Positions 25,402 to 38,210 of a stretch of DNA of 64,000 nt are shown piece after piece. The notes below the pieces were generated by a model. That model did not search any database. It was not told the origin of the DNA and saw nothing but the letters and a program-made list of their open reading frames with translations. The translations under genes and the position numbers were made by a program. The stretch is taken from the NCBI GenBank assembly GCA_034008185.1, contig CM067086.1, positions 34,679,007 through 34,743,006 of the forward strand. The letters run 5' to 3'. The DNA comes from Gorsachius magnificus. Its lineage: Eukaryota; Chordata; Aves; Pelecaniformes; Ardeidae. Within the stretch, counting starts at the first letter, position 1; every line of letters begins with the position of its first letter.

Positions 25402-28400
25402 CTCTGAGTTCATAAAATGTTTTGGGTTTTTTTTCCTTCTTCTCAGTGCACTGGGTTACCTTGCCAATCATTCTACCCTTTCAGAGATATCTGTCCAAAC
25501 TCAGGATGTATCATGATTCCTGTTATCATATCCAATTATTCCTCCCTTCATCAAGAGGAAATTAACACCTCCATTAAATCCATTTTCTGAGATAATCTAG
25601 ATACCACTGGAGAAGCTGCAAATAGGATCTATACTGCACACAACTACAGGATACAGTAAAGAGCAAACAAAGATATGCAAATAAAAGAAAAAATCCACTA
25701 AGACCTGGTTGATTTGAAATATCAGTGGTAGCAGATTGTCTGTTTCTCCTTGTCAAGAAATCCTCTATTTTAGTCATCTTGTACTATTCTACATTCTTTC
25801 AAAATTCATTCTCTGCTGTCATTGCTGCAAAACCACCAAATTGGTTTAAATATTAAAGTGACCTTGTGAGCATATATATATGAAAAGAAACTGGACTGCA
25901 TTCATCCACTAATTTGATAGTGGCCAACTAGAAATATTACATATAACAGCTTTGTGACATAAGATAAAGGCTCTGAGCAAGTACCTGGGAGGTCAGTATC
26001 CCAATACCTTGTGCATAAGCATTTGGTATTCTTTAGTGGGACATGGTGTACAAATTGCTTGGTCCAAGATATCCTCCACTTTTGTTATTATTGTATCCAT
26101 ATTTGCCTCTATTAGCGTGTTTCTATTTTTTCTAGAATAAACTGAAGATAATGCTTAAATCACGCAAACACACATTCCAAGAGGAATGTAATTCATTACT
26201 TATCTGTAAGTGCATCTAAATATTTTCAGCAAAAATAGCTTTGTTATGGAGTAAAAATGCCATCACACATGAAAAATCCTATAAACATCTTTAGCCTAAT
26301 TCCTGTGAGAAAATTGTTCTCATAACGATTGCAGTTTCCTGAAGACTCAAAGTTCTGTCTAGAGAGTCTTCCGTTTATATAAAATCATAACTATCTCTGT
26401 ACTGACTTCCTCTTAGTTCCCACAATAACTCTGATTCAGACTATGGTGATGTAACATTTTTAAAGTCTGAAGCAGGTACTGCTGGTACATGAAGTGGATC
26501 CGAATCCCAATGTCACTGGCTGTTCCCGTGTCCCGTGGTTAGAACAGCAGCCTCCAATTAAAGTTTTTTAGAAAAACTCAAAAATTCCCACTGGGAGATG
26601 AAACTGAATTCTTTTGAGCCAAAGATACACATCTGCTGGCTCCACAACACATGAAACCTTCCTTATTTTTTACCATTTCGTTTAAATTCTGTGTACATAT
26701 GTACCCACAGACACATTTAAAAGCAATACTTATTCTTACTCTCTCGGCACCCCTGATATAAATAGATAAATAAATAATAACCCCATGGACTACAAAAACC
26801 TTTTTTAATCTACTACTCTGACAGAGCTTAAATACTGTGCAGGCTTTTAGAAATACTTATTTAGGGAACCTGAAGTACAGATGGCAGAGCTGTCTGCAGG
26901 GTGTGTATTTTGTTTTCATAGCAATTTTCAAGCTTTCAGCATTTTTATATTTTGTTGGAAATATTGCCAGAAAGGAATTGGGTGTCAAGAGCCAATCTTT
27001 CCCATTCAAAAGGCATCCTGGTCACTGGGTGTTGAAGCTATGGGTCTGGGAGTCAGAACACAATTTGTCATCCCAGAGTATTCTGAAGCAGGTAGAAGAC
27101 AACCTGAATAGGATCTGTCATCATTCCAGCCCCGTTCCCTAACTACCACTCCACTGAAAGTGAGACATCATGTGTAACTGAAAACCTTTCCCAAAGAAAG
27201 GCTTATTTACATTAAAAGAAACTTAGCCCAAAGCATCCCAAACAATGGCAAAAGGAAGCACTTAGGAAGATAATGGCATTAACTAGCTATTTTGTGTAAG
27301 ATCAAAAGTCTGTCTAATCCTGTCTTTTCCAAAAGTCTGTAGCAGCAGGTAAAGGAAGTAAGAAAAACAAAGAATGTATAGAATCATATACCTACTCCTT
27401 TATATCTCTCTCACCTATCAGTTTAAAAAAAAATCAAACATTTTTAAGTTCTTTTTGCAGAAAGGTCTACTGATAAATCTTTTGGTCTATTGCAGACTTC
27501 TGCAACCATTCAAGGATTAAATTTATTTCTGTTTCCAGGAAAAATACCAGCAAGTTTCAAACAAAGGGACAACAGCATGGTTAGGACTTCTTAACACTCT
27601 TAATTGGTATCCAAGCATGACTACTGTATTCTTTCAGCAGGACATGATACAGATTTTCCAAGGTCTGGATCAGAATTCCCACCTGCAAATACCAAATTCA
27701 TGAAACTAATTTTTGTGACAATTGCATCAGTGCAACTCTGCTGTAACTACAATGAGAGCACAGCAAGATGTAATCATTGCTATTTATCCCTAGCTAGCCT
27801 CATTTATGCAGAAGAGTGACTATAGTTAATTTTTAAACCCTGAGGCCCTCAGCTCTGCTGTGAACTGCTCAGCTACAGACAATATCTAGCTTCATTACTA
27901 CTGCAATTCCTGGCTCCTGCTCCCCACAGCTCCAGCACTGCAGACCAGTGTGTGCGGAGTGCAATGTTGCTATTCGGTCATAATTCCAAAACAGTGTTTC
28001 CCCAGCTCACCCACCCTTAATTCTTTGGTCAAGACTCTCATTAGATCTTCTCCAGCCTTATGAAAATGACAGGAAAAAAAAATAGCTCTTCCACATTACT
28101 CTGTTTTTCTCCTTTTGAGACTAACATATTGCAATTTAACTGATTATGCTGAGTCTTACTTATGCCTTTAGTTCAATTTGGCCCATGACCTGAAAAGACC
28201 ACATGAAGAATTAAACTTCAAGGCTGCTGTTTTTCATCAGCTCCTTTTTCTTGACTAGCTAAATCTTCAAAGAATCTGAGCTATAACCACATTTTCCAAT
28301 GACACCTCCCTGCTACTAGTCATTCTGAGGTTCATTGTGTAGGTGTCAAGGTCTTCCAACTGCAGCATTCCTCATTTAAATGTCACCTGTGATAATATGC

Positions 28401-28751
28401 AGTAACTGGAGGAAACTCCACTGATTTCTTAAGGCATGTTAAATATCTGGAAGATAGCCACCAGCTAAAAAAATTAGAAGCAAACTTCAAAGACAGCACA
28501 AGAATTATTACCAGATTTCTCTGGATGAGCACAAAAATAATGTGTGATTCTTGCAGAGAGCTTGCTCCTAAGTACCTTCAATCAGTGGAGTGAATACCAC
28601 TGGCTGTAGACCAGCCACCTACAGTGCAGCCAAAATTGCTGAAATTGGGTACCAACCCAATTTCCCTCAAGTGTAACATAGGTTATTTGATAATCAGGTG
28701 AAGTAAAATGGCATCTGTTATGCATGAGGCCATAAATACTAGCTTATATCA

Positions 28752-28782
28752 TTGCAAATATATTTATTTGCAAATATATTTA
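28752..28782. repeat. 16-bp-period direct duplication containing ATTTGCAAAT
   Basis: TTGCAAATATATTTA occurs twice, at 28752-28766 and 28768-28782. The junction creates the palindrome ATTTGCAAAT (28766-28775), which resembles an octamer/POU-factor core. It may be a simple slippage duplication, and regulatory meaning is speculative. Confidence 0.75.
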
Positions 28783-29484
28783 AATCTGACAAATGAATAT
28801 GCAGATGAAGTATATGAAACCTACAATTAACATTTGTATTTACAAGCTTTGCTACTTTGCATTGTTGATACCTTCATTCATTAACTGCTTGCTATCACAG
28901 ATTTTAGGGCATCATTTTGTAGGCTCCTGAGAATATATTTGCCTGAAAGTCCATTAACATTCAACTAGAGATTTTACAAAAACAATCCACTAGACCAGCA
29001 GGCACTGGTTATTTATGAAGGAGTCTATCAAAGTTAAAACAGTAAGATTTTTTGTCATATTTTGTTTCATGATCTCAAAAGATGGGAGAATCGCTGGCTT
29101 GGGATTCTATTGTATTCTATCAGATGGATGATAAAATCCATAAAATTCAAGTCGAAATATCTCCATAGCTTGTGGAGCATCTCCTCAGAACCCCATCACA
29201 TTGATTACATCTTTATCAGCTAAGAGTGAAATAAAGTCTGAGAAACTCCTCCATGATGGTTCTGCAAAACTTCAGTAGCTTTAGGTGTTTCCATCCACTA
29301 AGGAACAAGTAAGTGCTGACTCCCCCCTCCCCGATAAAGGCTTCATGATTTGACTTATTGTTGTGTTTTCTTTTCTAGTGAACAAAACCCTGTCATTCTT
29401 TGTCCGCCTTTCCCAGCCAACTTCAGTTTGGACATTTTAAAAGAGTCAATGTAATTTATTGGCCAAAACCCAATAGATCTTAGT

Positions 29485-29586
29485 AAAATACAATTCCCCA
29501 GTTTTCATGAATATAGTCCAAGAAAATGAGCAATAAAAATACAATTGCCCAGTTTTCACAAATATATTCCAAGAAAATGAGCAATA
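29485..29586. repeat. 51-bp tandem duplication
   Basis: Bases 29485-29535 are repeated immediately at 29536-29586 with four mismatches in 51. Both copies start AAAATACAATT and end GAAAATGAGCAATA. The near identity implies a fairly recent local duplication compared with the fossil repeats elsewhere in the window. No gene overlaps it. Confidence 0.9.
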
Positions 29587-32162
29587 AACAGTGTGGTAAA
29601 CATAGCTGAGGCAACGAGTGATTTGACTGAAAAACGCTTAACCCTCACAACAAAGAAAAAATGGTTATGAGTGATGAGAAATCTTACTGGAGATAATTAC
29701 GCATACAATTTTTATCAGTTATTCTATAAGAGAAATAACTTTTTAGTATTTTTTATTCCTTATTTTACTCTTCACTTATCCTCATGTCTCCAAGTACCCT
29801 TTAAATAATATCACTTGCAAAGCCAGCCGAAAAAGTGTCTCTTGGCTCCAAAGAACTCTGAAGAATTTATAAGCTGTTTTTCCTCCTATCCTTGGAGCTA
29901 CTGCGAGTAGAAGCCAAATCCAGACATTTGCAACTCAACACCAGGAATGACAAGCTAATCTCATCAGTGTTGTCAAGGCCTAAGCCAATGACCTCAGGCA
30001 TAGGACATCTGACAGATGCTGAGCCACAATAGCTAATTCTGTTTCATTTTATATGAAAGCCCTTTTAGATTATTATTTTCTTATGTATTGCTACACTGAG
30101 ATACAGCTCAAAAGACACAGTGAATATTTTCAGTCCAGGCTAAAATTCCAGTCCCTACAAAGCCTCTGGCAAGCATGATAGGTCAAACAAAAAGGTGGTA
30201 GGCAAGTCTTTAGAGACGCAGAGATTTTCTTCAGATAATCAGTATCTGAAAGTTGAGATGTTGATGTAATCTGCAAATGCACTCTCTAAATCTCCCAGTT
30301 ATAGACACCATTACAAAATATCATACCTTTTTGGAAATTTGTTCTGCTGAGGCTAAGAACTACATAGGAGCCATATTTCATGTAATATATCAGTGTCTCT
30401 GCTTCTGGATGGAAACAGGAAATATCACAGCAAAATGAAATATGAAAGTCAAAGAACAAATGTCCAAATGCCTGCAAACCTTGTTGAAGGTTCAAGTCAC
30501 TTCAATCCAATTGCCCAGTCTTGATTAGAAGGGCTCATATATTTCTACCTAAAACACAGAAGGAAAATGGGTTTTCAGTAGCATTATGAAGATGAATGTT
30601 TGGTCTCTGGCACATGTGCTCTCAGACATATTGCTTCCTAGATCATGTAAAGTAGAAGGAAAAGCTCAGATCAATCACTGTGGAAGCAAAACAATACTTC
30701 CTGCTTGCCATGGTGCTGTCTGGAAGAGATTTATGCTATAAAATGAGTTTCAGATTTATGAGCTGAAAACCTGGACCTGCTCAAATTAAACACATAACTC
30801 CCACTGAGTTTAATAAAGACAATATTTTATCTATGGAGAGCTGAGAAAGAGCTGGAGGACCTGATAGGAGGACCCAGCCAAGCTCTTAGCCTACCCAGCA
30901 GGTGTCTATCCCACGTCCTAAATATGTCTGTGGATCCTTGCTGCTTATTGAAAGGTGGCAGTGGCCTTCTTACCTCTAAAGGAAGTTAATTTGCAGTTTG
31001 TTTGGAAAATGGTAGCTATATCAAGAATCATGATCCTGATTTAAAAAAAAAAAAAAAAACCACAGCTTGCCTGATCATACAGCAGAGGAGAATCCTTCCA
31101 CAGTGACCACAATACACGAAAGAGAAAATGCGATTACTTGGTAATCATGTCTAATTGGGGGCGCATCAAGAATAGCTAGAACCCAAGACTGCACACTCAC
31201 TTTACACTGCAGAGTACCTTTTTGGTCCCAAATTAAGGACTAGCAAAAGCACATACTAGAGATTATTATATCTTGAAAATGAGCTTACATGGTATACACC
31301 ATTCTTGCACAAATATTTTTCAGGCATTAAAGGCAATAAAAAGCATGGGAGAAGATGAAAATGCAATGATGCACATACATGTAAAGGATCATGCATGTAA
31401 ATGAGTGGCACCTTCCATAGAGTTGTCAATAAGCCATATGCTGAATATTTTAGAAAGAGGTTAATTACAAGATTTTAGTGAAGGATACTGACACAACATT
31501 TACAGAACAACACAAAAGATATTGTTACTCATTACATGTTGTAGTCATTAAGACACAGTAGAAAGAGGAGATAATTAATGGTAGCTGATGAACAGAGGAG
31601 GTTCAGAACTGAATTTTTTTTTTCTCAGTTTATGAGATAAGCATACATTAAAAGTTGCTTTTAAACTTTTAATCATTTTTCACTTTCAGTTTTAAAGACT
31701 TAACATTAATTTTCAATTACATTAACTTCAGTTTTACACCTATATGACTGCAATTATTCCAAAATGAAGCCTCATGTCTCCTGAAATACTTACACAAGAG
31801 AGAATAAAATGAGCCTTTAAGTAATCCCTAGCTATTACTGCAGAGACAAAGGACACAAATTCCTGGATACATTTATAACTGCAGCATGTAGCGTGCAACA
31901 GGGGAAAAAGTAGAATTTGTGTGTCGTGGGGAATCCTGACACGTCTTATTTTACCTCTGGATGGCTGTGACAAAAATTAGTTACTACCAACTACACTGAG
32001 AATGTCTGAAGAAATGATCAATTCTCTTGTCTAATGTAAAGTGAATCTTCTTCTCCGCTGCCCTTCTAGATCCCTTGAATGCTTCAGTAGACACAATCAA
32101 GTGTTGAGTAATTTCAGTGTAAATCCTATTTGAATTTGAAAGAAGGGTATTTTCTTATCTTA
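29587..32162. other. AT-rich noncoding DNA, no gene recognised
   Basis: No supported exon. A run of about 17 A lies at 31043-31059. Open frames on either strand are under 80 codons and carry no domain. Confidence 0.6.
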
Positions 32163-32260
32163 GAATCACAGAATCACAGAATGGTTTGGGTTGGAAGTGA
32201 CCTTGAAAGATCATCTAGCCCAAACCCCTGCTATAAGCATGACCATGGATACACTCTCCA
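32163..32260 (-). mobile_element. CR1 LINE 3'-end fragment
   Basis: Two tandem octamers (GAATCACA GAATCACA) are followed by GAATGGTTTGGGTTGGAAGT, GACCTTGAAAGATCATCTAG and CCCAAACCCCTGC. This is the reverse complement of the 3' end of avian CR1 LINEs, whose terminal repeats read ATTCTGTG/ATTCTATG. The element is therefore on the minus strand, with its 3' end at the left. Only about 100 bases remain, the usual severe 5' truncation. It is the clearest taxonomic marker in the window and points to a bird. The right-hand limit is approximate because similarity fades after about 32247. Confidence 0.9.
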
Positions 32261-35200
32261 TTATCCATTTTATTTATTTTTTAAATATATTAATGTATCT
32301 ACTCTTGAAAGTAAACAACTGTAAATTTAATCGTAAATTCTAAGGGTGGGGGGATAAACTTAACACACTATATACACTGGACAAACAAAAGGTTCCAGCA
32401 GATAATGTCACTTGCTCCAAAAATTTACAGAATTAATTTGGAAAATAAAGCAAAGTTTCATTTACTTTCATGTCTTGATATCTGGTTCGTATAACATAAT
32501 GTTCATGATACTTCTGTAGCTCTCAAAGGAGGTTAAACATGTGACTTTGCTTGTAATACTTAATAAGCAGTCTAAAAAATAGTTATCTAAATATAATGAA
32601 TAGTTCCAATTCTAGATTTCATGGTGATAGAAAGGATGGCACAGATCATTCCGTATTACATATTTGCAGGCTTTGTTGAAGACTCATGCAGGATTGTTTC
32701 AGTTTCAAGTCTAAATGTGACATTTAGGGAAGAGCACACAGAAATTTTAAGCGCTTAATCTAGCTATCTGAAGTTCAGATCCCCAGGAAGGTTGACTGGG
32801 AATGGAATCACTAGACCTTTGAAGAATGGGAAACTTCTGAAGTTTCCATTGAACATAGCAATTTATAAAATTGTCAGTATAATTTTAAGCTCATATACAA
32901 ATAGCCAAGTAAAACTTCCAGCACAAAACTAATCAAGGTACCAGTCATCGTAGCTGCAAAATTAAAAATACTTTTGCGTAACTTGGGCAAAGCTTTTTAT
33001 TTTGCAGCCAAGCAATAAATCCTAACACCTTAGGTCCCTGAGCCATCATCTTGACAGAGGCTTGTTTTAATCACCTGAGAATAATTCCTTTAAAACATAA
33101 GCTTGTCATATTATGTGGTCACACACAGAGCACAGAAGTACTTTTATCACACTTTTGCATATATAGATGCATTGCAAATTAGCATTTTTAAATCAAGACT
33201 TCATTTTCTAAACATTAACTATTTCATTTTCTATTTTTTATGTAAGTTGAATATTTGCTTCAAAGGATACGAATTTTCATTACCCGAGTCAGTATTGCTA
33301 TTAATACAAAACCAGTGGTATGCTTTGTTAAAAACATTACCTAAAATACTATCCAATGTTAACCATTTACAGTGCACAATAGCAAGAACTCTTATTATTC
33401 AAGAACAATGCTAGATATTCTTGAGCACCATCTACTCTCACCTATTAAATACTTGCAGACTTCAAAGCAACTCTAATTGTAGCACAAATTTTAGAAAAGT
33501 AAATTGCCAGGCTTATACATCAAAGAATCAATTATTTAAATTCTTAGTACAGCCAAGGTACACAAGGACCTGAGTCCTTGAATTTAAGTCATGTTGGGAA
33601 TTAGTATAAACAAAAGGCAATCTTGGAGACAGCCAGGATGAGTGCTAAAGCTCCAAGATATGGAGACATGTTTACTTTGTAATTAGTCACAGTGTTGATT
33701 TCTCTGTGTTTTAAACATAACACCACCATACCCAACACAAAAGAGTTAGCATGTGGTGAGAAGGAATTTTTTCCTTGTTTTGTTAGTTGCTTGACATATG
33801 TCACAAACAAGTCAACAATGCCAATTTCAATGAGAAACATTTGGTGTGCGGTAAGGAATGATTCTTGCTATGTGACCTCCAAGGGAATTGTGCTAGAAGG
33901 GGTGGCTTATGGTGATATAACTTACCAGTGCTATAGCTACTTACAATAGCTGGTTTTCTGTTAAAGATGCTATTCAATTTAACAGTTTCTAAACCATCAT
34001 GATTAATTGGATATCTACTTCACGCAATCTGTCAAAAAAAAAAAAAATAGAAATTTTCTTTAGTTTGGCAGGTTTTTTAATTAAAGTGAAAAAAAAAAAA
34101 AAAATAAAAAAAAAAAAAAAAAGCAAGATACAAAGCAATATAAAACAAGAAAGCTTGCCAGTGAGATCAAATCAGAGTCCTGGGAGGCTGAACATCCATC
34201 TGTAATTAAAGCATGTCTTGGGATGACAAAGCAACTGCCAGATGCTGAAATTATCTACCTATTCATAGGTCATATTTTGTGCAAGGACCTGCAGACTAAA
34301 TTCTCTCCCACTAGTCTGGCAACGACTGCAGTCACTTTCACCAAAGGCGGTACTCCTCTTAATAAAAACATCAAGCACAGGACAAAATTCAGGGACAGGC
34401 TTGCAAGAAAGCCCCAGAAACAATCTTAAGGCAATGTGAAAACTGAATTTGGTAGCAGGTCCCTGCACCAGAGATTAGTACAAAGTTATTGTTGGCTTCT
34501 GAATTTCTAATGCAGATTAATACAGGTTTACACCACTTTGAGAACTGAGATACATTTTCTCCAAGTATTTTCCAAAAGCTGCTGTGTTTATTTTAAAAAA
34601 AAAGTGATTAACAACTCAATGTGTAGCTCAGTGAAACAGGTTTCTAAGATAACAACTGCATTGCATATAGCCCGAAAAGCATCCTTGTGACCTTAATCTT
34701 GCTGGAGTAACACTAGCTAGTAAAAGTAAGCAACTACAGACAAAAATCAACTTCTTATCAAACTTTTCAAAATCACAATTGGTTTGATTCGAAAAGAACA
34801 GATATGCACATTCATTATTTGGATACTAGTAGAATACAGTTTCAAACATACTAAAATGCCATTGATGTTGGTTCCCAATGCAGGATTTCAGCACACAGTT
34901 TAAGGGCCACACGTTGCTCTAAAGAAGTAAAACAAATACTCAAACATGTCAAACATTGAAAACTCAGCTACACAATGTAACTGAATGTAAATATTCAGGA
35001 TGGAGAACAAAACCACGACTCAGCCCTCTAAAACAGGTGTTGCTTACACAATGCCCTCACAGTATGTATCAAATGGAAAAACTGAACCCAAATCCTGTCC
35101 TGAAGAAAGATTTAGAACAAAGTGATTGAAAAGCTGCTTCTTGACCAAAACATAAGCAATTCACGTTCCCACAATTAATTAATTTTATCAAACATAATTT

Positions 35201-37149
35201 CCTCAGAATACTTTAAAAGCACCTACAGTGTTTTAAATATGCATATAAAATAAACAAAAGGGCTAATTATTCATTTGTATTTAGCTGAGGTTTGCTGAAT
35301 TTTAGCACCATATTTGCCTATAGAAGTTCTGATAAGGCATGAGTAACTTAGATGTAGCACACAAGACACCTAACAGCAAGAGCAATAGACTGACAATTCC
35401 AGTCTCACTGACTTGACTAGAAAGTCTTGAAGTGCCTTGCAATCCCCTGGGGTTCTCAATTCATTTACCTTAACATGGAAATTTGCCTAGAGTGCATTTT
35501 CATATCCAGTGGAGAAATCACTGAGGACAGATTATTTCTTCCCACCAGAGAACACCAGTGCCTGTGATACCTTCAAAGTGAAGGAATTTACTCTGGGCTT
35601 TCCAGCAGCAGCAAGCAATTGACACCTAAATAATTGTTTCCTCTCGCCTCAGCTCCTCGTTTCTAACTATATGAGAATTGCCATAGAGGAAAAAGCATAA
35701 AGGTAGTATTTGCATTTGTCAATCCCATTATGGAAACCAGAATTCAAGAAGGCAGTTTAATGCAATATGACTATTTCAGTTACAAGGAAAAATTCAGGAA
35801 GAGAGTAATGCTTTTTAAAAGGAGAAGGGGAAGAGAAAGGTTGAATGGTGATGGATCAACTTCCTCTGAGCTGAGAGACAGGCTGCATGGTCAGGAAAAC
35901 AAGAGCAGTAGGTTCAGCAGAAGCAGTGGGGTGTGAAGCATGACCGAAAAAGTGTTTTAAAGAAGTCTTGTTGCATTCATCACAGCCTGTCCTGCCTGAC
36001 GGTTCTGGTATGATCCTGTGATCAGAGTGTGTTAAAAGTCCCTTTCTGGGCTAGGTTGCTGAGGTGTTATGTTTAGCAGTGGAAACCTGAGCTGCTGAAG
36101 TTATTCTGCAAGCTAGCCAAAAAAGCTATCATTGCACTTATTTTTAGCATTTTTTGGTTTTCATACAACAGGTACAAAAATGTCAGTTGTGGATAAACAA
36201 CTCTATCAGGCATCTGCATTGGTGAAAAATCCATGATGCAGGCAGCCAGAATCTTTCCACTTCGATTCCAGATCATGTGCTGTTCTACCTACGTCTTCTT
36301 CCTTCACACTACCACACTGCATGCGATGTGACAGAAAGACTGTGTGTAACTTCTGTCCTGCCACAATGGCAAGGAGTCACCAGAAAATCAGTTCTGTTTA
36401 ATACTAAGCAAGAACTTTAGCATCAGACTCGGAAAAATAATCTTATCCCTAAATTTAGCCATCTTTTTCTTTGCTTTCCTGCAGCACTTCCAGTTTCTTC
36501 AGCTGCAGCCAGAAGCCGCCTCCAGTTCTGAATGAGTAGATAAGCAGCTGTCACACATCCTTCTGCCATTCACAAGAAACAGGTGCATCCAGAACTAAAG
36601 CAGAATCTAAGTGCCAAATTTTATCTTCCCCTTTAGGTACATATTCATTGTAGTAAAAATGCCATGCACCACTCCTACAGTAACATGTCTTGACCCACCC
36701 ATAGGAGACTTTCATTGGGCTAAGCCATAGAAGTCTGCCCATCCAACTTTCCATTTGCTACACGTGAGTCAGAATTTTATCAACCTTTCTTTTCCTGTGA
36801 TCCCTTGATGCTAGGTTATTAACAGGAATCAACAAGTAATGGAAAACTATTATGATCATTAAAGTACGCAGCAGAAAAGTAGCCAACTCACGCTTATGCA
36901 TGTGCCAGAAACCAGAATACACATTTTTTCCAGTTCACAAACACTTGAGAAAGGAATTTTGGTCCTGGCATTCTTGGGGAAAATCAAATGCCCGAAGGAC
37001 ATTTAGTTCCAGTAATGGTGAGGGTTTTTCTTGGTTTGAGGGGGGTGTTGGCAAAGTTATTGGAAGATGTCATTTTAAAAGTAAATACAATCAACACGTT
37101 TTATTAATGTTTTGAAAAAGACACACATTTCAGGTAGCTTGTTTTCAGC
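32261..37149. other. AT-rich noncoding DNA, no gene recognised
   Basis: No supported exon. Two A-rich homopolymer tracts lie at 34034-34047 and 34089-34122. The stretch near 35160-35300 is rich in TTAATT words and could be conserved noncoding DNA, but no alignment was possible. Short open frames here have no recognisable domain. Confidence 0.6.
34034..34122. repeat. A-rich homopolymer tracts
   Basis: Fourteen A at 34034-34047, then sixteen A, one T and seventeen A at 34089-34122. The lysine-rich open frame crossing them (33999-34205) is an artefact of the poly(A). Confidence 0.85.
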
Positions 37150-37236
37150 CAAATACTGAAGCCATTTTTCAAAACTTGCTCAGGAAATCTTGTTGAAGTC
37201 AACAGGAGTTTTGCTGAGTGAGGACTGCAGGATTTG
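37150..37236. mobile_element. ancient palindromic amniote repeat (MITE-like fossil)
   Basis: The right half reads TGAAGTCAACAGGAGTTTTG then CTGAGTGAGGACTGCAGGAT TTG. This closely matches a repeat unit I recognise from turtle, crocodilian and bird DNA (TTGACTTCAATGGGAGTTTTG, then CTGAGTAAGGACTGCAGGATTTG). The left half, CAAATACTGAAGCC...CTTGCTCAGGAAAT, looks like the decayed reverse complement of the right half. This suggests an element with long terminal inverted repeats, as in non-autonomous DNA transposons. The family name is not certain. The right half is a good match, the left arm is weaker. Confidence 0.6.
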
Positions 37237-38168
37237 TTTCTAGGAGTCATCAAAATAGTGTGTTTATTACTGAAGCAGCAGCATAAAAAGAAGTCACTGT
37301 GAACCATCCAAAACAACTATTTCCCTTAAAGGCTGACACTCAGCCAGATAATTATATCAGATCGTTGCGGACTTGGATGGAGTGGTCTTCAGCAGACATT
37401 TGGGTAACCTACAAGAAGCATATAGGCACAACAGGTCTTGTCTCAAACTAGAAAATCATTCTTTACCTCTTTTTTTGTAAGTGTGAGGGGATATTAAGGA
37501 CAGTGGGAAGTTTCTGCCAGGATTAAGGCAGAGTGGATTTCTGGAAGGAAACATGTTTTCACCAAAAGAAAAGGGAGAAAATAAACAAGGTGGAAAGAGA
37601 AGCCAACACTTTCCACTGAAAGAAAGGCAAACTACTAAAGGGAAAGAAGAGGTAAAAATAAGAATAGCTCCTTTGCAGACTTGTCACTTCCTATTGCTCT
37701 TTCTGTTTGACGGAGATGAAATCATGAATTTACTTTTTACTTCTGTATTTAAAGGCTATATTACTTTGCTCTTCCTTTATTCATGTGTTTGCTCTTAAAT
37801 TCTGCTTGCTTTCACGTTTCCATTGCCTTTCCTCCTAAGAAAAGAAGCAGGTATGGATATGGATTTCCTATAGAAGAGATGTTAACGCCCTTCTTTTACT
37901 TTAGAGCCTTCTCAAGAGAATAGGGATAAGGGGGAGTTTTAGAAGCAAACCATATTCTAGCAAGCAGCCTACTTTGTCTGATGTCTGGTGTTTGACATCG
38001 GGCAGTTTCAAGACGCATTTGAGGAAAGCACTGAATCTCCCATTCCTTGACAACCTGCCCAGAGCAAAATACATTTTCTAGTATTTGTTTATTTACCGAA
38101 GTTGCTCTTTCCTCTGATTTTATCCTTAGACTGGCAAGTGTTAGCTTTTCCTCTTTATTTGCTAAGTG

Positions 38169-38210
38169 CCTGATTTATGACTGGGGCTGCTAGGTTTCAG
38201 CACAATGCAG
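38169..38210 (+). mobile_element. possible ancient LINE 3'-tail fragment
   Basis: CCTGATTTATGACTGGGGCT followed by GCTAGGTTTCAGCACAATGCA resembles the extreme 3' end of the same old retroposon family as at 14681-14745 (CCATGACTGGGGCTCCTAGG, then GCTACCACAATACA). Only about 40 bases match clearly, so this is tentative. Confidence 0.4.

Larger units (their letters stand above)
22347..29484. other. AT-rich noncoding DNA, no gene recognised
   Basis: Seven kilobases without a supported exon or RNA gene. Visible structures are a 13-bp-arm hairpin at 22945-22979, a 21-base palindrome at 25381-25401 and a 16-bp-period direct repeat of TTGCAAATATATTTA at 28752-28766 and 28768-28782. Open frames are short (about 100 codons at most) and domain-free. 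Confidence 0.6.

Noticed and set aside
34501..34555. Possible old repeat with GGTTTACACCACTTTGAGAA
   Set aside because: The similarity is limited to one short block and could be chance.
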